From contig NZ_BSFD01000006.1 in NCBI RefSeq assembly GCF_027922165.1, positions 182,808 to 246,807 on the forward strand: a stretch of DNA of 64,000 nucleotides, given 5' to 3'. Positions 45,192 to 54,761 of this stretch are shown here, one piece after another; positions within the stretch are counted from its first letter, which is position 1, and the number at the start of each line of letters is the position of its first letter. The stretch comes from Brevundimonas intermedia. Its GTDB lineage: Bacteria; Pseudomonadota; Alphaproteobacteria; Caulobacterales; Caulobacteraceae. Below the pieces are notes generated by a model that was not told where the DNA came from, made no database searches, and saw only the letters and a list, made by a program, of their open reading frames with translations. Position numbers and translations under genes: made by a program.

Positions 45192-48041
45192 CTACTGGGC
45201 GGCGGGAGCCGCCGAGCGGACCTCGACCGGCAGGCCCAGGGCGTCGAGTTGCGGCTTGACCACCGCGGCGTCGCCGACGACGACCCAGACGAAGCGGGAC
45301 GGGTCGAGGGCGGTTCTGACCGCCGCATCCATCTGCGCCGCCGTCAGGGCGTTGGTGCGGGCGGCGACCGTCTCAGGATAGTCGTCCGGACGGCCCAGCA
45401 TGTCATTGGTCCGCATGGCGCCCAGAACCGCGGCCGAGGTCTCGTAGCTGCCGGCCAGACGGCGGGTGTTGCCGTTGACGGTGCGCTCCAGCTCGGCCGG
45501 GGTCACGCCCTTGCCGCCCTTCAGGAAGTCGTTGAACTGAAGGTTCAGCGCGGCGATGGCCGGCCCGGTCTGGTCGGCCTGGACCGGGGCGGTGACCAGA
45601 TAGGGGACGCGACCGGCGAAGCCGGCGGCCGAGGCGTTGACCCCGTAGGACCAGCCCTTGGTTTCGCGCAGGTCCGAGTTGATGCGCGACAGGAAGTCGT
45701 TGCCCAGCACATTGTTGGCCGCATTGAACACCAGCAGGTCGTCCGTGCCCTGCGCCGCCAGAACCTCGCCGCCCAGGATGTAGGACTGGGGCGACTGCGG
45801 CCGGTCGATCAGCACGATCTTGGACGTGGTGGCGGGGATCGAGCCGGAGAAGTCCTTCACCCCCTTGGCGACGGCCGGGGCGGTCCAGCGGCCGAACTCG
45901 GCCTCCAGAACGGGGGTGATGTCCGACAGGGGCTTGTCCGAGACCACGAAGATCTTGGCGTTGTCGGGCCGGATCCACTCGGCGTAGTCGGCGCGGATGT
46001 CCGCCTCGGTGATCGCCTTGACGCTGGCTTCGTCGCCGTTGCCGCTGAAGGGACGCCCATAGGGGCTGGACGCGCCGTAGATCAGTTCCGGCAGGGCGCG
46101 GCTGGCCAGGGCGGCCGGCTGGGTCCGTTCGGCGGCGATGCGCGACAGGCGGGTGGCGCGCAGACGCTCCAGCTCGGACGCGGCGAAGGCCGGATTCTTG
46201 ACCACATCGGCCAGCAGGGCCACCGACGGCTTCAGGTTCGGCGTCACGGCGGACAACTGCACCACCGAACGGTCCATGGTGGCGCCGGTCGAGATGCTGG
46301 CCCCCAGGGTTTCCTGGGCCTCGGCCAGCTGGGTCGCATTCAGGGTGCGGGTGCCCTCGTCCATCAGGTCCAGCATCAGGCTTTGCAGACCCAGTTTCGA
46401 CGCATCGTCCGCCGCCAGGCCGGCGTTGAAGTCGATGGCGATCTTGGTCGCCGGCACCGCGTCACGCTGGGCGTAGACCACCTCGACGCCGTTCGACAGC
46501 CGGGTGCGCTGGACCGCCGGGAAGTCGACGTTGGCGACAGCGGCGATCTCGGGCTTGGGCATGCGGGCCACGCGCTCGATCGGCGGGGCGGGGGTGTGGT
46601 TGGCCCCCGACGGCGCCTCGGCCGCCTCTTCATAGGCTTCACGTTCGCCCGGCAGGGTCGTCAGGGTGTAGGCCGGGCGGGTCAGCCACTTCTGCATCGC
46701 CGCCTGGACCTGGGCCGGCGTGACCGCCGCATAGGCCTGGAGCTCCTTCTTGTAGTGTTCCGGGTCGCCGGCGTAGAGCTGGCCTTCGGCGAGGGCGACG
46801 GCCTTGCCGCCGAAGCCGCCGACCTGTTCCAGCCCCTGCACGGTGCGCGAGACATACTGGGTCTTGACCCGTTCCACCTCGGCCGCGGTCGGGCCGTCAG
46901 CGATCAGGCCGTTCAGAATTTCGCGGGTGCGGGCCTCGACGGCGGCCGGATCCTGGCCCGGCTTCACGTCGACGGTGATCTCGAACATGCCGACGCGATG
47001 ATAGGCGCCGTTCGAGGCGCTGACCGATACGGCGCTCTGCTCGCCGCGCACCAGGGCGTTGTCCAGGCGGGAGCTGGCCAGGCCGCCCAGCACCGAGGCG
47101 CCGACGCTGAGGGGCACGGCGTCCGCATCCAGCAGGCCGGGCACGGCCCAGCTGATCTGGATCCGGGCGTTGGAAACGCGGTCTTTGGTGGTCTCGGCGA
47201 TCGGCGCGGCGAGGGTCGGGACGGCGGCCTGGGCCGGGGTGTTGACCGGACCGCGCGGGATGGGGCCGAAATATTTCTGGGTCAGTTCACGCGCCTTGGC
47301 GGGCGTGATGTCGCCGGCCAGGACCAGCACCGAGTTGTTGGGACCATAGTTGGAGCGGAACCAGTCGCGCACCGTCTCCATCGACGCCGCGTCCAGGTCG
47401 GCCATCGAACCGATGGTCGAGTGGCGATAGGGGTGGCCCTCGGGGAACAGGGCTTCGAGCTGTTTGTACTCATTCAGGCCATAGGGCTGGTTGTCGCCCT
47501 GGCGCTTCTCGTTCTGGACGACGCCGCGCTGCAGATCGAGAGTCTCCTGGGTGATCGCGCCGAGCATATAGCCCATGCGGTCGCTTTCCATAAACAGGGC
47601 CTGTTCCAGCGCCGGGGTCGGAACGGTCTCGAAATAGTTGGTGCGGTCGAACCAGGTGGTCCCGTTCATGTCCGTCGCGCCCATGTTGCGCATCGGGGTG
47701 AAATAGCTGCCCGGCGCATTCTCGGACCCGCCGAACATCAGGTGTTCGAACAGGTGGGCGAAGCCGGTCTTGCCGGCCGGTTCGTCCTTGGAGCCGACAT
47801 TGTACCAGACCGACACGGCCACGACCGGGGCCTTGTGGTCCTCGTGCACCAGCACGGTCAGGCCGTTGTCGAGGGTGAACTTGGTGTAGGGAATATCGAC
47901 TTCAGCGACCAGTTCGGACACCGGCGCGGCCTGGACCGCAGGCGCAGAGGCCTGCGCCGGTGCGGCGGGCGCCGAGGCCCAGACCGGAGTGGTGACCGCC
48001 AGAAGGGCGGCCGCAGCGACGAGAGAACCTGTGCGACGCAT
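45192..48041 (-). CDS. M16 family zinc protease, two-domain, secreted
   Basis: 949 residues from ATG 48041 (AAGGA nine bases upstream). A signal peptide to ~22 precedes the first M16 domain, whose zinc motif HLFEH is at residues 96-100 (Glu catalytic; a further ligand Glu downstream in the GVVQNEKRQG region). The second M16 domain (from ~500) has no HxxEH and serves as the structural half, as in mitochondrial-processing-peptidase-like fused proteases. It probably cleaves peptides in the periplasm or at the cell surface. It is divergent from argG with ~195 bases between. Confidence 0.93.
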   Translation of the reverse strand: MRRTGSLVAAAALLAVTTPVWASAPAAPAQASAPAVQAAPVSELVAEVDIPYTKFTLDNGLTVLVHEDHKAPVVAVSVWYNVGSKDEPAGKTGFAHLFEHLMFGGSENAPGSYFTPMRNMGATDMNGTTWFDRTNYFETVPTPALEQALFMESDRMGYMLGAITQETLDLQRGVVQNEKRQGDNQPYGLNEYKQLEALFPEGHPYRHSTIGSMADLDAASMETVRDWFRSNYGPNNSVLVLAGDITPAKARELTQKYFGPIPRGPVNTPAQAAVPTLAAPIAETTKDRVSNARIQISWAVPGLLDADAVPLSVGASVLGGLASSRLDNALVRGEQSAVSVSASNGAYHRVGMFEITVDVKPGQDPAAVEARTREILNGLIADGPTAAEVERVKTQYVSRTVQGLEQVGGFGGKAVALAEGQLYAGDPEHYKKELQAYAAVTPAQVQAAMQKWLTRPAYTLTTLPGEREAYEEAAEAPSGANHTPAPPIERVARMPKPEIAAVANVDFPAVQRTRLSNGVEVVYAQRDAVPATKIAIDFNAGLAADDASKLGLQSLMLDLMDEGTRTLNATQLAEAQETLGASISTGATMDRSVVQLSAVTPNLKPSVALLADVVKNPAFAASELERLRATRLSRIAAERTQPAALASRALPELIYGASSPYGRPFSGNGDEASVKAITEADIRADYAEWIRPDNAKIFVVSDKPLSDITPVLEAEFGRWTAPAVAKGVKDFSGSIPATTSKIVLIDRPQSPQSYILGGEVLAAQGTDDLLVFNAANNVLGNDFLSRINSDLRETKGWSYGVNASAAGFAGRVPYLVTAPVQADQTGPAIAALNLQFNDFLKGGKGVTPAELERTVNGNTRRLAGSYETSAAVLGAMRTNDMLGRPDDYPETVAARTNALTAAQMDAAVRTALDPSRFVWVVVGDAAVVKPQLDALGLPVEVRSAAPAAQ

Positions 48042-48236
48042 GGAATGACATCCTTGGATTACAGTTGAACCGGACCATAACGACGGTCTGTGCGCTGGCA
48101 ACGCGACCCGTTGAACATGAACAAAGCTTCATGTTCGCGCGCCCGAGGCCCGGAAAAGGTTGCATCACCGGACCCCCGGTCTTATGCGCGCGTCAACTCC
48201 CCGATCCCTGCTGCTGAGTTTACCGAAAGAGCCGCC

Positions 48237-49475
48237 ATGTCCGCCCCCGCCGACAAGCCCGTGAAGAAAGTCGTCCTCGCCTATTCGGGCGGGCTGGACA
48301 CCTCGATCATCCTGAAGTGGCTGCAGACCGAATATAACGCCGAGGTCGTGACCTTCACCGCCGACCTGGGCCAGGGCGAAGAATTGGGCCCGGCGCGCGA
48401 GAAGGCGCTGAAGCTGGGCATCAAGCCCGAGAACATCTTCATCGACGACCTGCGCGAAGAGTTCGTGCGCGACTTCGTCTTCCCGATGTTCCGCGCCAAT
48501 GCGCAATACGAGGGCGACTATCTGCTGGGCACCTCCATCGCCCGTCCGCTGATCTCCAAGCGCCAGATCGAGATCGCCCGCCAGGTCGGCGCCGACGCCG
48601 TCTGTCACGGCGCGACCGGCAAGGGCAACGACCAGGTCCGCTTCGAACTGGGCTATTACGCCCTTGAGCCGGACATCCGCGTCATCGCTCCCTGGCGCGA
48701 GTGGGAGTTCCGCAGTCGCGAGGCCCTGCTGGACTTCGCCGAGAAGAACCAGATCCCGATCGCCAAGGACAAGCGCGGCGAGGCGCCCTTCTCGGTCGAC
48801 GCCAACCTTCTGCACTCCTCGTCCGAGGGCAAGGTGCTGGAAGACCCGGCGGTCGAGGCGCCTGAGTTCGTCCACCAACGCACCATCTCGCCCGAGGACG
48901 CGCCGGACGTGGCCACGGTCATCGAGATCGGTTTCGAGAAGGGCGACGCCGTCTCGATCAACGGCGAGGCCATGAGCCCCGCCACGATCCTGACCGCCCT
49001 GAACCAGTACGGCCACGACAACGGCATCGGCCGTCTGGACCTGGTCGAGAACCGTTTCGTCGGCATGAAGTCGCGCGGCGTCTACGAGACCCCCGGCGGG
49101 ACCATCCTGATCGCGGCGCACCGCGGCATCGAGAGCATCACCCTGGACGGGGGCTCCATGCACCTGAAGGACCAGCTGATGCCGAAATACGCCGAGCTGA
49201 TCTACAACGGCTTCTGGTTCTCGCCCGAGCGCGAGATGCTTCAGGCCGCCATCGACAAGAGCCAGGAAAACGTCTCCGGGACGGTCAAGGTCAAGCTGTA
49301 CAAGGGCAATGTCTCGGTCATCGGCCGCGAGAGCCCCAACAGCCTGTACGACCAGGATCTGGTGACCTTTGAGGAAGGCGTCCAGGCCTATGACCACAAG
49401 GACGCCGCCGGCTTCATCAAGCTGAACGCCTTGCGCCTGCGCGTCCTGGCCAAGCGCGACGCCCGCAAGGCCTAG
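48237..49475 (+). CDS. argG: Argininosuccinate synthase
   Basis: 412 residues from ATG 48237. It joins citrulline and aspartate with ATP in arginine synthesis. The ATP-pyrophosphatase motif SGGLDTS is at residues 17-23; the family segments [10 protein letters not shown] and EGKVLEDP are present. Length fits the family. The frame is open upstream to 48090 but that part has no homology. It is followed after 24 bases by a Nudix gene on the same strand. Confidence 0.98.
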   Translation: MSAPADKPVKKVVLAYSGGLDTSIILKWLQTEYNAEVVTFTADLGQGEELGPAREKALKLGIKPENIFIDDLREEFVRDFVFPMFRANAQYEGDYLLGTSIARPLISKRQIEIARQVGADAVCHGATGKGNDQVRFELGYYALEPDIRVIAPWREWEFRSREALLDFAEKNQIPIAKDKRGEAPFSVDANLLHSSSEGKVLEDPAVEAPEFVHQRTISPEDAPDVATVIEIGFEKGDAVSINGEAMSPATILTALNQYGHDNGIGRLDLVENRFVGMKSRGVYETPGGTILIAAHRGIESITLDGGSMHLKDQLMPKYAELIYNGFWFSPEREMLQAAIDKSQENVSGTVKVKLYKGNVSVIGRESPNSLYDQDLVTFEEGVQAYDHKDAAGFIKLNALRLRVLAKRDARKA

Positions 49476-49499
49476 CGCCAGACCGCCCGAGGGACGCCG

Positions 49500-50081
49500 A
49501 TGACCGTCAAGGACCGCCTCAGGATCCACGAGACCCGGCTTCTCTCGGACAACTGGTATGTGCTGAAGACCACCCGTTTCGACTGGAAACGGCGCGACGG
49601 CGTCTGGCAGACCCAGAACCGCGAACATTACGACCGGGGCAATGGGGCGGTGCTGCTGCCCTATAATCCGGCGGCGCGAACCGTGCTGCTGGTGCGGCAG
49701 TTCCGGCTGCCGGCCTATCTGAACGGCTATGACGACCTGCTGATCGAGGCGGCGGCCGGCCTTCTGGACGACGCCGAGCCCGAGGTGCGGATCCGCGCCG
49801 AGGTCGAGGAGGAGCTGGGCTATCGCCTGGGCGCGGTGCGCAAGGTGTTCGAGGCCTTCATGAGCCCCGGCTCCGTCACCGAAATCCTGCACTTCTTCGT
49901 CGCCGAGTACGACCCGTCGATGAGGATCGGCGACGGCGGCGGCCATCCGGACGAGGGCGAGGATATCGAGGTGCTGGAGCCCACGCTGGACGAAGCCCTG
50001 GCCATGATCGCCGACGGCCGCATCCGCGACGCCAAGACCATCATGCTGTTGCAGCATCTGGCTCTGACGCTGCGGACCTAG
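49500..50081 (+). CDS. Nudix hydrolase, GDP-mannose pyrophosphatase (NudK) type
   Basis: 193 residues. The Nudix box lies at about residues 84-106 ([22 protein letters not shown]), with one residue fewer than the classical box and Ala in place of the usual Arg, but metal-binding Glu residues kept, as in NudK. The N-terminus ([23 protein letters not shown]) also fits NudK/ADP-sugar pyrophosphatase-like proteins. It likely hydrolyses a nucleotide-sugar in the cytoplasm. Shares the transcription direction with argG. Confidence 0.85.
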   Translation: MTVKDRLRIHETRLLSDNWYVLKTTRFDWKRRDGVWQTQNREHYDRGNGAVLLPYNPAARTVLLVRQFRLPAYLNGYDDLLIEAAAGLLDDAEPEVRIRAEVEEELGYRLGAVRKVFEAFMSPGSVTEILHFFVAEYDPSMRIGDGGGHPDEGEDIEVLEPTLDEALAMIADGRIRDAKTIMLLQHLALTLRT

Positions 50082-50096
50082 GCGCGCCGTTCCGGC

Positions 50097-51416
50097 CTAG
50101 TCGGCGATCTCTGACCGCGCGATCCTCAGGATCGCCCGGTTCCGGTCGTCCGTCACCCAGATCGACCCGTCGGCGGCGACCGCCAGGACTACGGGCGCGC
50201 CGCGCGGCTGACGGCCCGCCGTCGTATCCCAACCCGGCGTCAGCACCTTGCCGCGCACGCTGGGCGCGCCGGCCGGATAGGGCAGCGAGCCACGCGGATA
50301 GATGGCGTAGCGTCCGCCCCGGTCCGTCAGGGGTCGGCCTTGCCCGTCCGTCTCGGCCGCCACGATGCGACCGCCCGCGCGACGAAAACCGTGCCAGCTC
50401 ATCAGCAGCCGGCCGCGCAGTTCCGGGAACATGCTCCCTTCATAATAGACAAGGTCCAGCGGCGCGGCGTGCGGCGGCAAGAGGGCGACCGGCGGGTCGC
50501 GTCGGTCGCAGCGGGCCCGGGCCGCGCTCCAGCCCGGCAGGGGCGTCGTCAGATCCACGCAATAGGGCCAGCCGTAATGGCCGCCCTGACGCAGGACGTT
50601 GATCTCGTCATAGGGATGGTCGGGCGTGGTCAGATCGACCGAGTTCTCGCCTTGCAGGATCGTCCCCGACCGATGCCGCACCAGGGCGATGGAGTTGCGC
50701 AGGCCAGAGGCGAAGACCGTGCTGTCCTCGGCCCATCGGCCGTCGCCCAGATAGGCGTGACGCCGCACCTGGGCCGTTTCGGCGCTGTCGGCGCATCCGC
50801 CTGAGCCGTCGGTGCGCGGCCGACCCCGAACGTCCAGACACCGGTCGCTAGGCGCCCCCACATTGACCAGCAGGGCGCCGTCGCCGTCGAAGACGAAACT
50901 GGACAGGGGATGGCGGTTGTCGTGCAGCCGGTTGTCCGGAAGGTCGCCGATCACGGTCCGCACCGTCGCCGCCGGATCGGCCGCCTCGGGGTCCAGGGTC
51001 AGGATGCGGTTCATCTCGGACAGATAGATTCTTCCGTCCGGTCCCCGCGCCACCGTGTGGGGCATGGAAAGCCCCTGGGCCAATCGGCGCCAACGGGCGG
51101 CTCCGTCGGCATCGAACGACAACCGCCAGACCGCGCCGCGCCCGGTCTCCCAGCCGCCCAGGTCGGTGACCAGCCAGTCGCCGCCGGACAGGGGCAGCAG
51201 GCCGCGCGGCATGCGCGGTCCGTCGGCGCCCGATCCCTGCCAGACCAGACCCAGACAGTAGCCGAGCGCCATCCGCACCGTGGTCGCGGGCCGACCGCCG
51301 CAGTCGCCGTCCACGGCATAGGCGGGCGCGGCCGGCTTCGCGCTGGCCGGCAAGCCCAGCGGGCCCATCAGTGTGAGGACAGCCAGCGAAATTAGGGATC
51401 GAAGCGGAAGGCGCAT
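50097..51416 (-). CDS. Secreted PQQ-dependent sugar dehydrogenase-like beta-propeller
   Basis: 439 residues from ATG 51416 with AAGGACGG upstream; signal peptide to ~26. The beta-propeller repeats include 'RGPDGRIYLSEMNRI', 'ASGLRNSIALVRHRSG' and 'GGHYGWPYCVD', typical of soluble aldose sugar dehydrogenase/sorbosone dehydrogenase relatives (GSDH). Several Cys pairs suggest disulfides in the periplasm. Oxidation of a sugar with PQQ is the family activity; cofactor use here is an inference. It is convergent with the Nudix gene. Confidence 0.8.
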   Translation of the reverse strand: MRLPLRSLISLAVLTLMGPLGLPASAKPAAPAYAVDGDCGGRPATTVRMALGYCLGLVWQGSGADGPRMPRGLLPLSGGDWLVTDLGGWETGRGAVWRLSFDADGAARWRRLAQGLSMPHTVARGPDGRIYLSEMNRILTLDPEAADPAATVRTVIGDLPDNRLHDNRHPLSSFVFDGDGALLVNVGAPSDRCLDVRGRPRTDGSGGCADSAETAQVRRHAYLGDGRWAEDSTVFASGLRNSIALVRHRSGTILQGENSVDLTTPDHPYDEINVLRQGGHYGWPYCVDLTTPLPGWSAARARCDRRDPPVALLPPHAAPLDLVYYEGSMFPELRGRLLMSWHGFRRAGGRIVAAETDGQGRPLTDRGGRYAIYPRGSLPYPAGAPSVRGKVLTPGWDTTAGRQPRGAPVVLAVAADGSIWVTDDRNRAILRIARSEIAD

Positions 51417-51465
51417 CCGTCCTTGGTAAGGCCCGGCCGGGCGGATGGCGAGGGGCGCGACAGGC

Positions 51466-52101
51466 TTACGGCGCGAACAGAATCCACAACCCCGTGCCCG
51501 CAAAGCCCACAGCGGCGGCGAGTCGGATCCAGTTCAGCGGCAGTTTCTTCGCCGCCGTCTCGCCCAGCAGAACCGCAGGGCCGTTGACCAGCATCATGCC
51601 CAGGGTCGATCCGGCCACGACCAGGGGCAGGTTCTCGAACCGGGCGGCCAGCATGGCGGTGGCGACCTGGGTCTTGTCGCCCATCTCGATCAGGAAGAAG
51701 GCCGAGGCGGTGGTCCAGAAGATGGCCCAGAAGCCGCGCTGAACCTCGCCCTTCTGTTCGTCCAGGGTGTCGGGGATCAGCGCCCAGGCGGCGAAGCCCA
51801 GGAAGGCCACGCCGACGATCCAGCGCATCCAGTCGCCGGTGATGAAATGGGCCAGAACCGTGCCGGCCAGGGCCGCAAAGGCGTGGTTCAGCAGGGTGGC
51901 GGCGAGAATGCCCAGGATGATGGGCGTCGGCCGTCGCCAGGTCGCCGCCATGACGATGGACAGCAACATGGTCTTGTCCCCGATCTCCGCGATGGAGACC
52001 AGGCCGGTCGAGATCAGAAAGGCTTCCAAAAAGGAACCTGTGTGCGCGGGAGCCTCGGCGGACGGACCTGTGGCGTTCGCAGCCGGGCCCCGCGTGGACA
52101 T
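51466..52101 (-). CDS. TMEM165/GDT1 family transporter, probable manganese exporter
   Basis: 211 residues from ATG 52101; a TTG at 52029 gives the family's usual N-terminus (EAFLIS...) and 187 residues. The two family signatures E-x-G-D-K-T are visible: AEIGDKTML (about 39-47) and IEMGDKTQV (about 138-146). Six membrane segments in a two-repeat arrangement, with an inner cytoplasmic charged loop. Members export Mn2+ (or Ca2+). The manganese-type riboswitch upstream (52144-52252) fits a Mn export role. Confidence 0.92.
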   Translation of the reverse strand: MSTRGPAANATGPSAEAPAHTGSFLEAFLISTGLVSIAEIGDKTMLLSIVMAATWRRPTPIILGILAATLLNHAFAALAGTVLAHFITGDWMRWIVGVAFLGFAAWALIPDTLDEQKGEVQRGFWAIFWTTASAFFLIEMGDKTQVATAMLAARFENLPLVVAGSTLGMMLVNGPAVLLGETAAKKLPLNWIRLAAAVGFAGTGLWILFAP

Positions 52102-52143
52102 CCCTGCGAAAGCCGCCGGTCTTGCCGTGATCCCGACCCAAAA

Positions 52144-52252
52144 GGCCTGGACCGTTCCCGCGCCATCCTCTCCGGGAGAGGAAGTATGTTGACGCGAGCC
52201 CCGCTGATGTTTGCGGGCGGCTACTCCCCGATGACGAGGCGGGGTTTAGGCC
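52144..52252 (-). promoter_or_regulatory. yybP-ykoY (manganese) riboswitch
   Basis: On the minus strand the aptamer landmarks GGGGAGTAGCC (52219-52229) and GTCAACATACTT (52182-52193) occur in the order and spacing known from alx, mntP and related leaders, with a hairpin between them (GCCCGC...GCGGGGC) and another after (CCTCTCCCGGAGAGG). GGCCT (52248-52252) can pair with AGGCC (52144-52148) as the closing stem. It lies 43 bases before the transporter start and probably switches expression on with Mn2+. No obvious T-tract terminator follows; control may be at translation. Confidence 0.75.
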
Positions 52253-52298
52253 GCGACGCCGGAAATGAAAAGTCGATAACGACTCGCAAAGAGTGGGG

Positions 52299-53618
52299 TC
52301 AGATCAGTCCCTGCCGTCCCGCCTCCGCCGTCAGGTCGTCGCGGAACTGGGGCGCGGCCAGGGCGATCAGGGCGCGCGCCCGCTCGCGGGTCGATTTGCC
52401 TTTCAGGTTGGTCCAGCCGTGTTCGGTGACGACGATATGGACGTCGTTGCGGGGCGTGGTGACCGGGCCGTCCAGCCGGGCGACGATGCGCGAACAGGTC
52501 CCCTTGGCCGCTGTCGCATGACAGGCGATGATCGACTTGCCGCCGTCCGAGCCATAGGCGCCGCGCACGAAGTCCAGCTGACCGCCGGACGCCGTGAACT
52601 GGCGGCCGTTCAGGAACTCCGAACAGCAGGCGCCGCTCAGATCGATCTGAAGCGTGGCGTTGACCGAGACCATCTTGGCGTTGCGCGCGATCACGGCCGG
52701 ATCGTTCACATAGGAGACCGGACGGGCCTCCAGGCCGCGATTGCCGTCCAGGAAGTCATAGGTGTTCTGGTCGCCCATCGAGAAGGCGAAGACCCCGACG
52801 CCGGGGTGCAGGGTCTTGCGGGCGTGATTGGCCACCCCGGCCTGCATCAGTTCGACCAGGCCCGGCGTCAGCATCTCGGTATGGACCCCCAGGTCGCGGT
52901 GGTCCTTCAGGGCGTCGCAGACGGCGTTGGGCAGGGCGCCGATCCCCATCTGCAGCGTCGCTCCGTCCTCGACCAGGTCGGCGATGATCCGGCCGATGGC
53001 GAGGTCGGCCGGCTGGGGCTCGGCCCTGGGCACGACCAGCAGGGGGGCGGCGTGTTCCACGATCCCGGCGACCTTCGACACATGGACGGTGCAGTCGCCG
53101 AATACGCGCGGCATGTGCGGATTGACCTCGACCACGATGGTCCGGGCCGTTTCCGACACCGGCTTGGCGTAGTCGGTGTTGGTCCCGAACGAAAAGAAGC
53201 CGTCGGCGTCCATCGGCGAGACGGTGCAGACCAGGGCGTCCACCCCGACTTCGTCGCACAGCAGGCGCGGCGACTGCTGGAAGCCGGTCGGGATGAACTG
53301 GACCGGATTGGGCCGCCCCTCCTCGAAGGCGCGCTGCTCCAGCCGGCGTTCGACGGCGCTGTGGAACAGGCTCCACGGCCGGATCCGGTCCATCAGCTCG
53401 TAGCGCAGCACGGTGTCGCCGGCGATGGCGGTGGAGAGGAGATAATAGAGGTTCACATCCTCGACCTCGCCCCGCTCGGCCCGTTCGGCCAGGGCCTTCA
53501 GCAGGGCCGGGGGTTGGGACACGCCCAGGCCCATGGCGACCTTGGCGCCCGACCGGATCAGGGCGGCGGCCTGGTCCGGCGTCTTCAGCCGTTCGGCATA
53601 GAGGGCGGCGTGGTCCAT
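52299..53618 (-). CDS. Acetyl-CoA hydrolase/4-hydroxybutyrate CoA-transferase family
   Basis: 439 residues from ATG 53618. Characteristic segments: 'LSTAIAGDTVLRYEL', 'GFFSFGTNTDYAKPVSETA', 'LQMGIGALPNAVCDALKDHRDLGVHTEML', and the C-terminal 'TEHGWTNLKGKSTRERARALIALAAPQFRD' with the Glu-containing CoA-transferase C domain. These enzymes move CoA between carboxylic acids or hydrolyse acetyl-CoA. The specific donor and acceptor are unknown. The gap to the riboswitch (52253-52298) has no gene. Confidence 0.9.
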   Translation of the reverse strand: MDHAALYAERLKTPDQAAALIRSGAKVAMGLGVSQPPALLKALAERAERGEVEDVNLYYLLSTAIAGDTVLRYELMDRIRPWSLFHSAVERRLEQRAFEEGRPNPVQFIPTGFQQSPRLLCDEVGVDALVCTVSPMDADGFFSFGTNTDYAKPVSETARTIVVEVNPHMPRVFGDCTVHVSKVAGIVEHAAPLLVVPRAEPQPADLAIGRIIADLVEDGATLQMGIGALPNAVCDALKDHRDLGVHTEMLTPGLVELMQAGVANHARKTLHPGVGVFAFSMGDQNTYDFLDGNRGLEARPVSYVNDPAVIARNAKMVSVNATLQIDLSGACCSEFLNGRQFTASGGQLDFVRGAYGSDGGKSIIACHATAAKGTCSRIVARLDGPVTTPRNDVHIVVTEHGWTNLKGKSTRERARALIALAAPQFRDDLTAEAGRQGLI

Positions 53619-53704
53619 GGCGTCTCTCCCGTCTGCGCGCCGCCCTGTTCAGATCGAGGCGGCGTCTTAGGGCAGACTATCCTGCGTCCGAGCTGAGGAC
53701 GGGT

Positions 53705-54487
53705 CTAGACTTTCGTCGGAACGGTCATGGTTTCGGGCTCGATCGGAGACGGCTCGTCCTGCAGGGGCGCCTGATGACGCTTCTGCCAGCGCGCGACCCC
53801 ATAGGCGACCAGCCACAGGACCATGGCCCAGGCCGAACCCACGGCCCAGCCGGCGAAAACGTCGGTCGCCCAGTGCGCGCCCAGATAGATGCGGGTCAGC
53901 CCGACCAGCAGGGCCATCACAATGCCGACGCCCAGGACGAAGATTTTGAACCTCTGACGCGGAAAGGCCCGCGTCAGCATGACGGCGACGCTGAGATAGA
54001 AGACGGTCGCCAGCAGGGCGTGGCCGGAGGGGAAGCTGGCGTTGATCGTCTCGACCGCCTGCATGACTTGGGGCGGGCGCTCGCGCTCGAACACCGCCTT
54101 CAGGCCCTCGCTCAGCATCACCCCGCCCGCCAGGCCCAGGGCCAGCAGCAGGGACGACAGCCATTTCCGCTGGCTCAGCAGGAAGACGATGACGATCAGG
54201 GCGAACAGGCCCAGCACCGATATGCCGCCCAGGGAGGTGAGGTCGGCCGCCGCCTCCTTCAGCCACCACGGGCCCCAGGGACGGCCGGGATCGTCGGCAT
54301 AGGGGCGCAGCAGGGCCAGCACCTGATGATCGAAGGCCTGGCCGTCGGCCTCGGTCATGTCGTCGGCGATCTCGATGAAGGTCATGACGCCCAGCGCCGC
54401 GACGAGCAGCGCCGTCAGGGCGGCGAACTCGGTGCGCGCGACCGTCAGGGCGCGTATCAAAAAGGGACGGAAATCGGAAACAGCCAT
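53705..54487 (-). CDS. PAP2 family membrane phosphatase
   Basis: 260 residues from ATG 54487. Six hydrophobic segments with the PAP2 active-site motifs: KAVFERERPP (motif 1), PSGH (motif 2, His) and TRIYLGAHWATD (motif 3, nucleophile His), in the order of phosphatidate or undecaprenyl-diphosphate phosphatases. A Pro/Glu-rich tail follows. It dephosphorylates a lipid phosphate in the inner membrane. It is divergent from nrdA, with ~270 bases between. Confidence 0.93.
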   Translation of the reverse strand: MAVSDFRPFLIRALTVARTEFAALTALLVAALGVMTFIEIADDMTEADGQAFDHQVLALLRPYADDPGRPWGPWWLKEAAADLTSLGGISVLGLFALIVIVFLLSQRKWLSSLLLALGLAGGVMLSEGLKAVFERERPPQVMQAVETINASFPSGHALLATVFYLSVAVMLTRAFPRQRFKIFVLGVGIVMALLVGLTRIYLGAHWATDVFAGWAVGSAWAMVLWLVAYGVARWQKRHQAPLQDEPSPIEPETMTVPTKV

Positions 54488-54671
54488 GGGGCGTCGAAAC
54501 GGCCAAGCTCGCGCGAGGTTCCGATCACGCGTTCGTGATCTCGCAACTGCGAAGGCGTCTGACGGGTTTGCTGGCTTGCGCGCTGGATTTTCCCCAGGCG
54601 TGGACGACTTGTCCGACCGATTCGCCGACAAAGCGAGCGTCAAGACGTTGACGGGTTATTAGGCATGTGCG

Positions 54672-54717
54672 CCCTATATGTGGGCTCGGGGAGCGTTGAA
54701 GCCACTAGATGATGTGG
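54672..54717 (+). promoter_or_regulatory. Tandem NrdR-like boxes upstream of nrdA
   Basis: CCCTATATGTGGGC (54672-54685) and CCACTAGATGATGTGG (54702-54717), centred 31 bp apart, the spacing needed by the NrdR repressor. The arrangement mirrors that of nrdB at 37571. They lie 45 to 90 bases before the chosen nrdA start. Confidence 0.65.
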
Positions 54718-54761
54718 TTGCGGCGCAGGTGGCTCTAGGCTGTTTATTGTTCAGGACGCAG

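Noticed and set aside
45249..48068. 939-residue plus-strand frame
   Set aside because: Antisense to the M16 protease, which has clear motifs; the frame has none.
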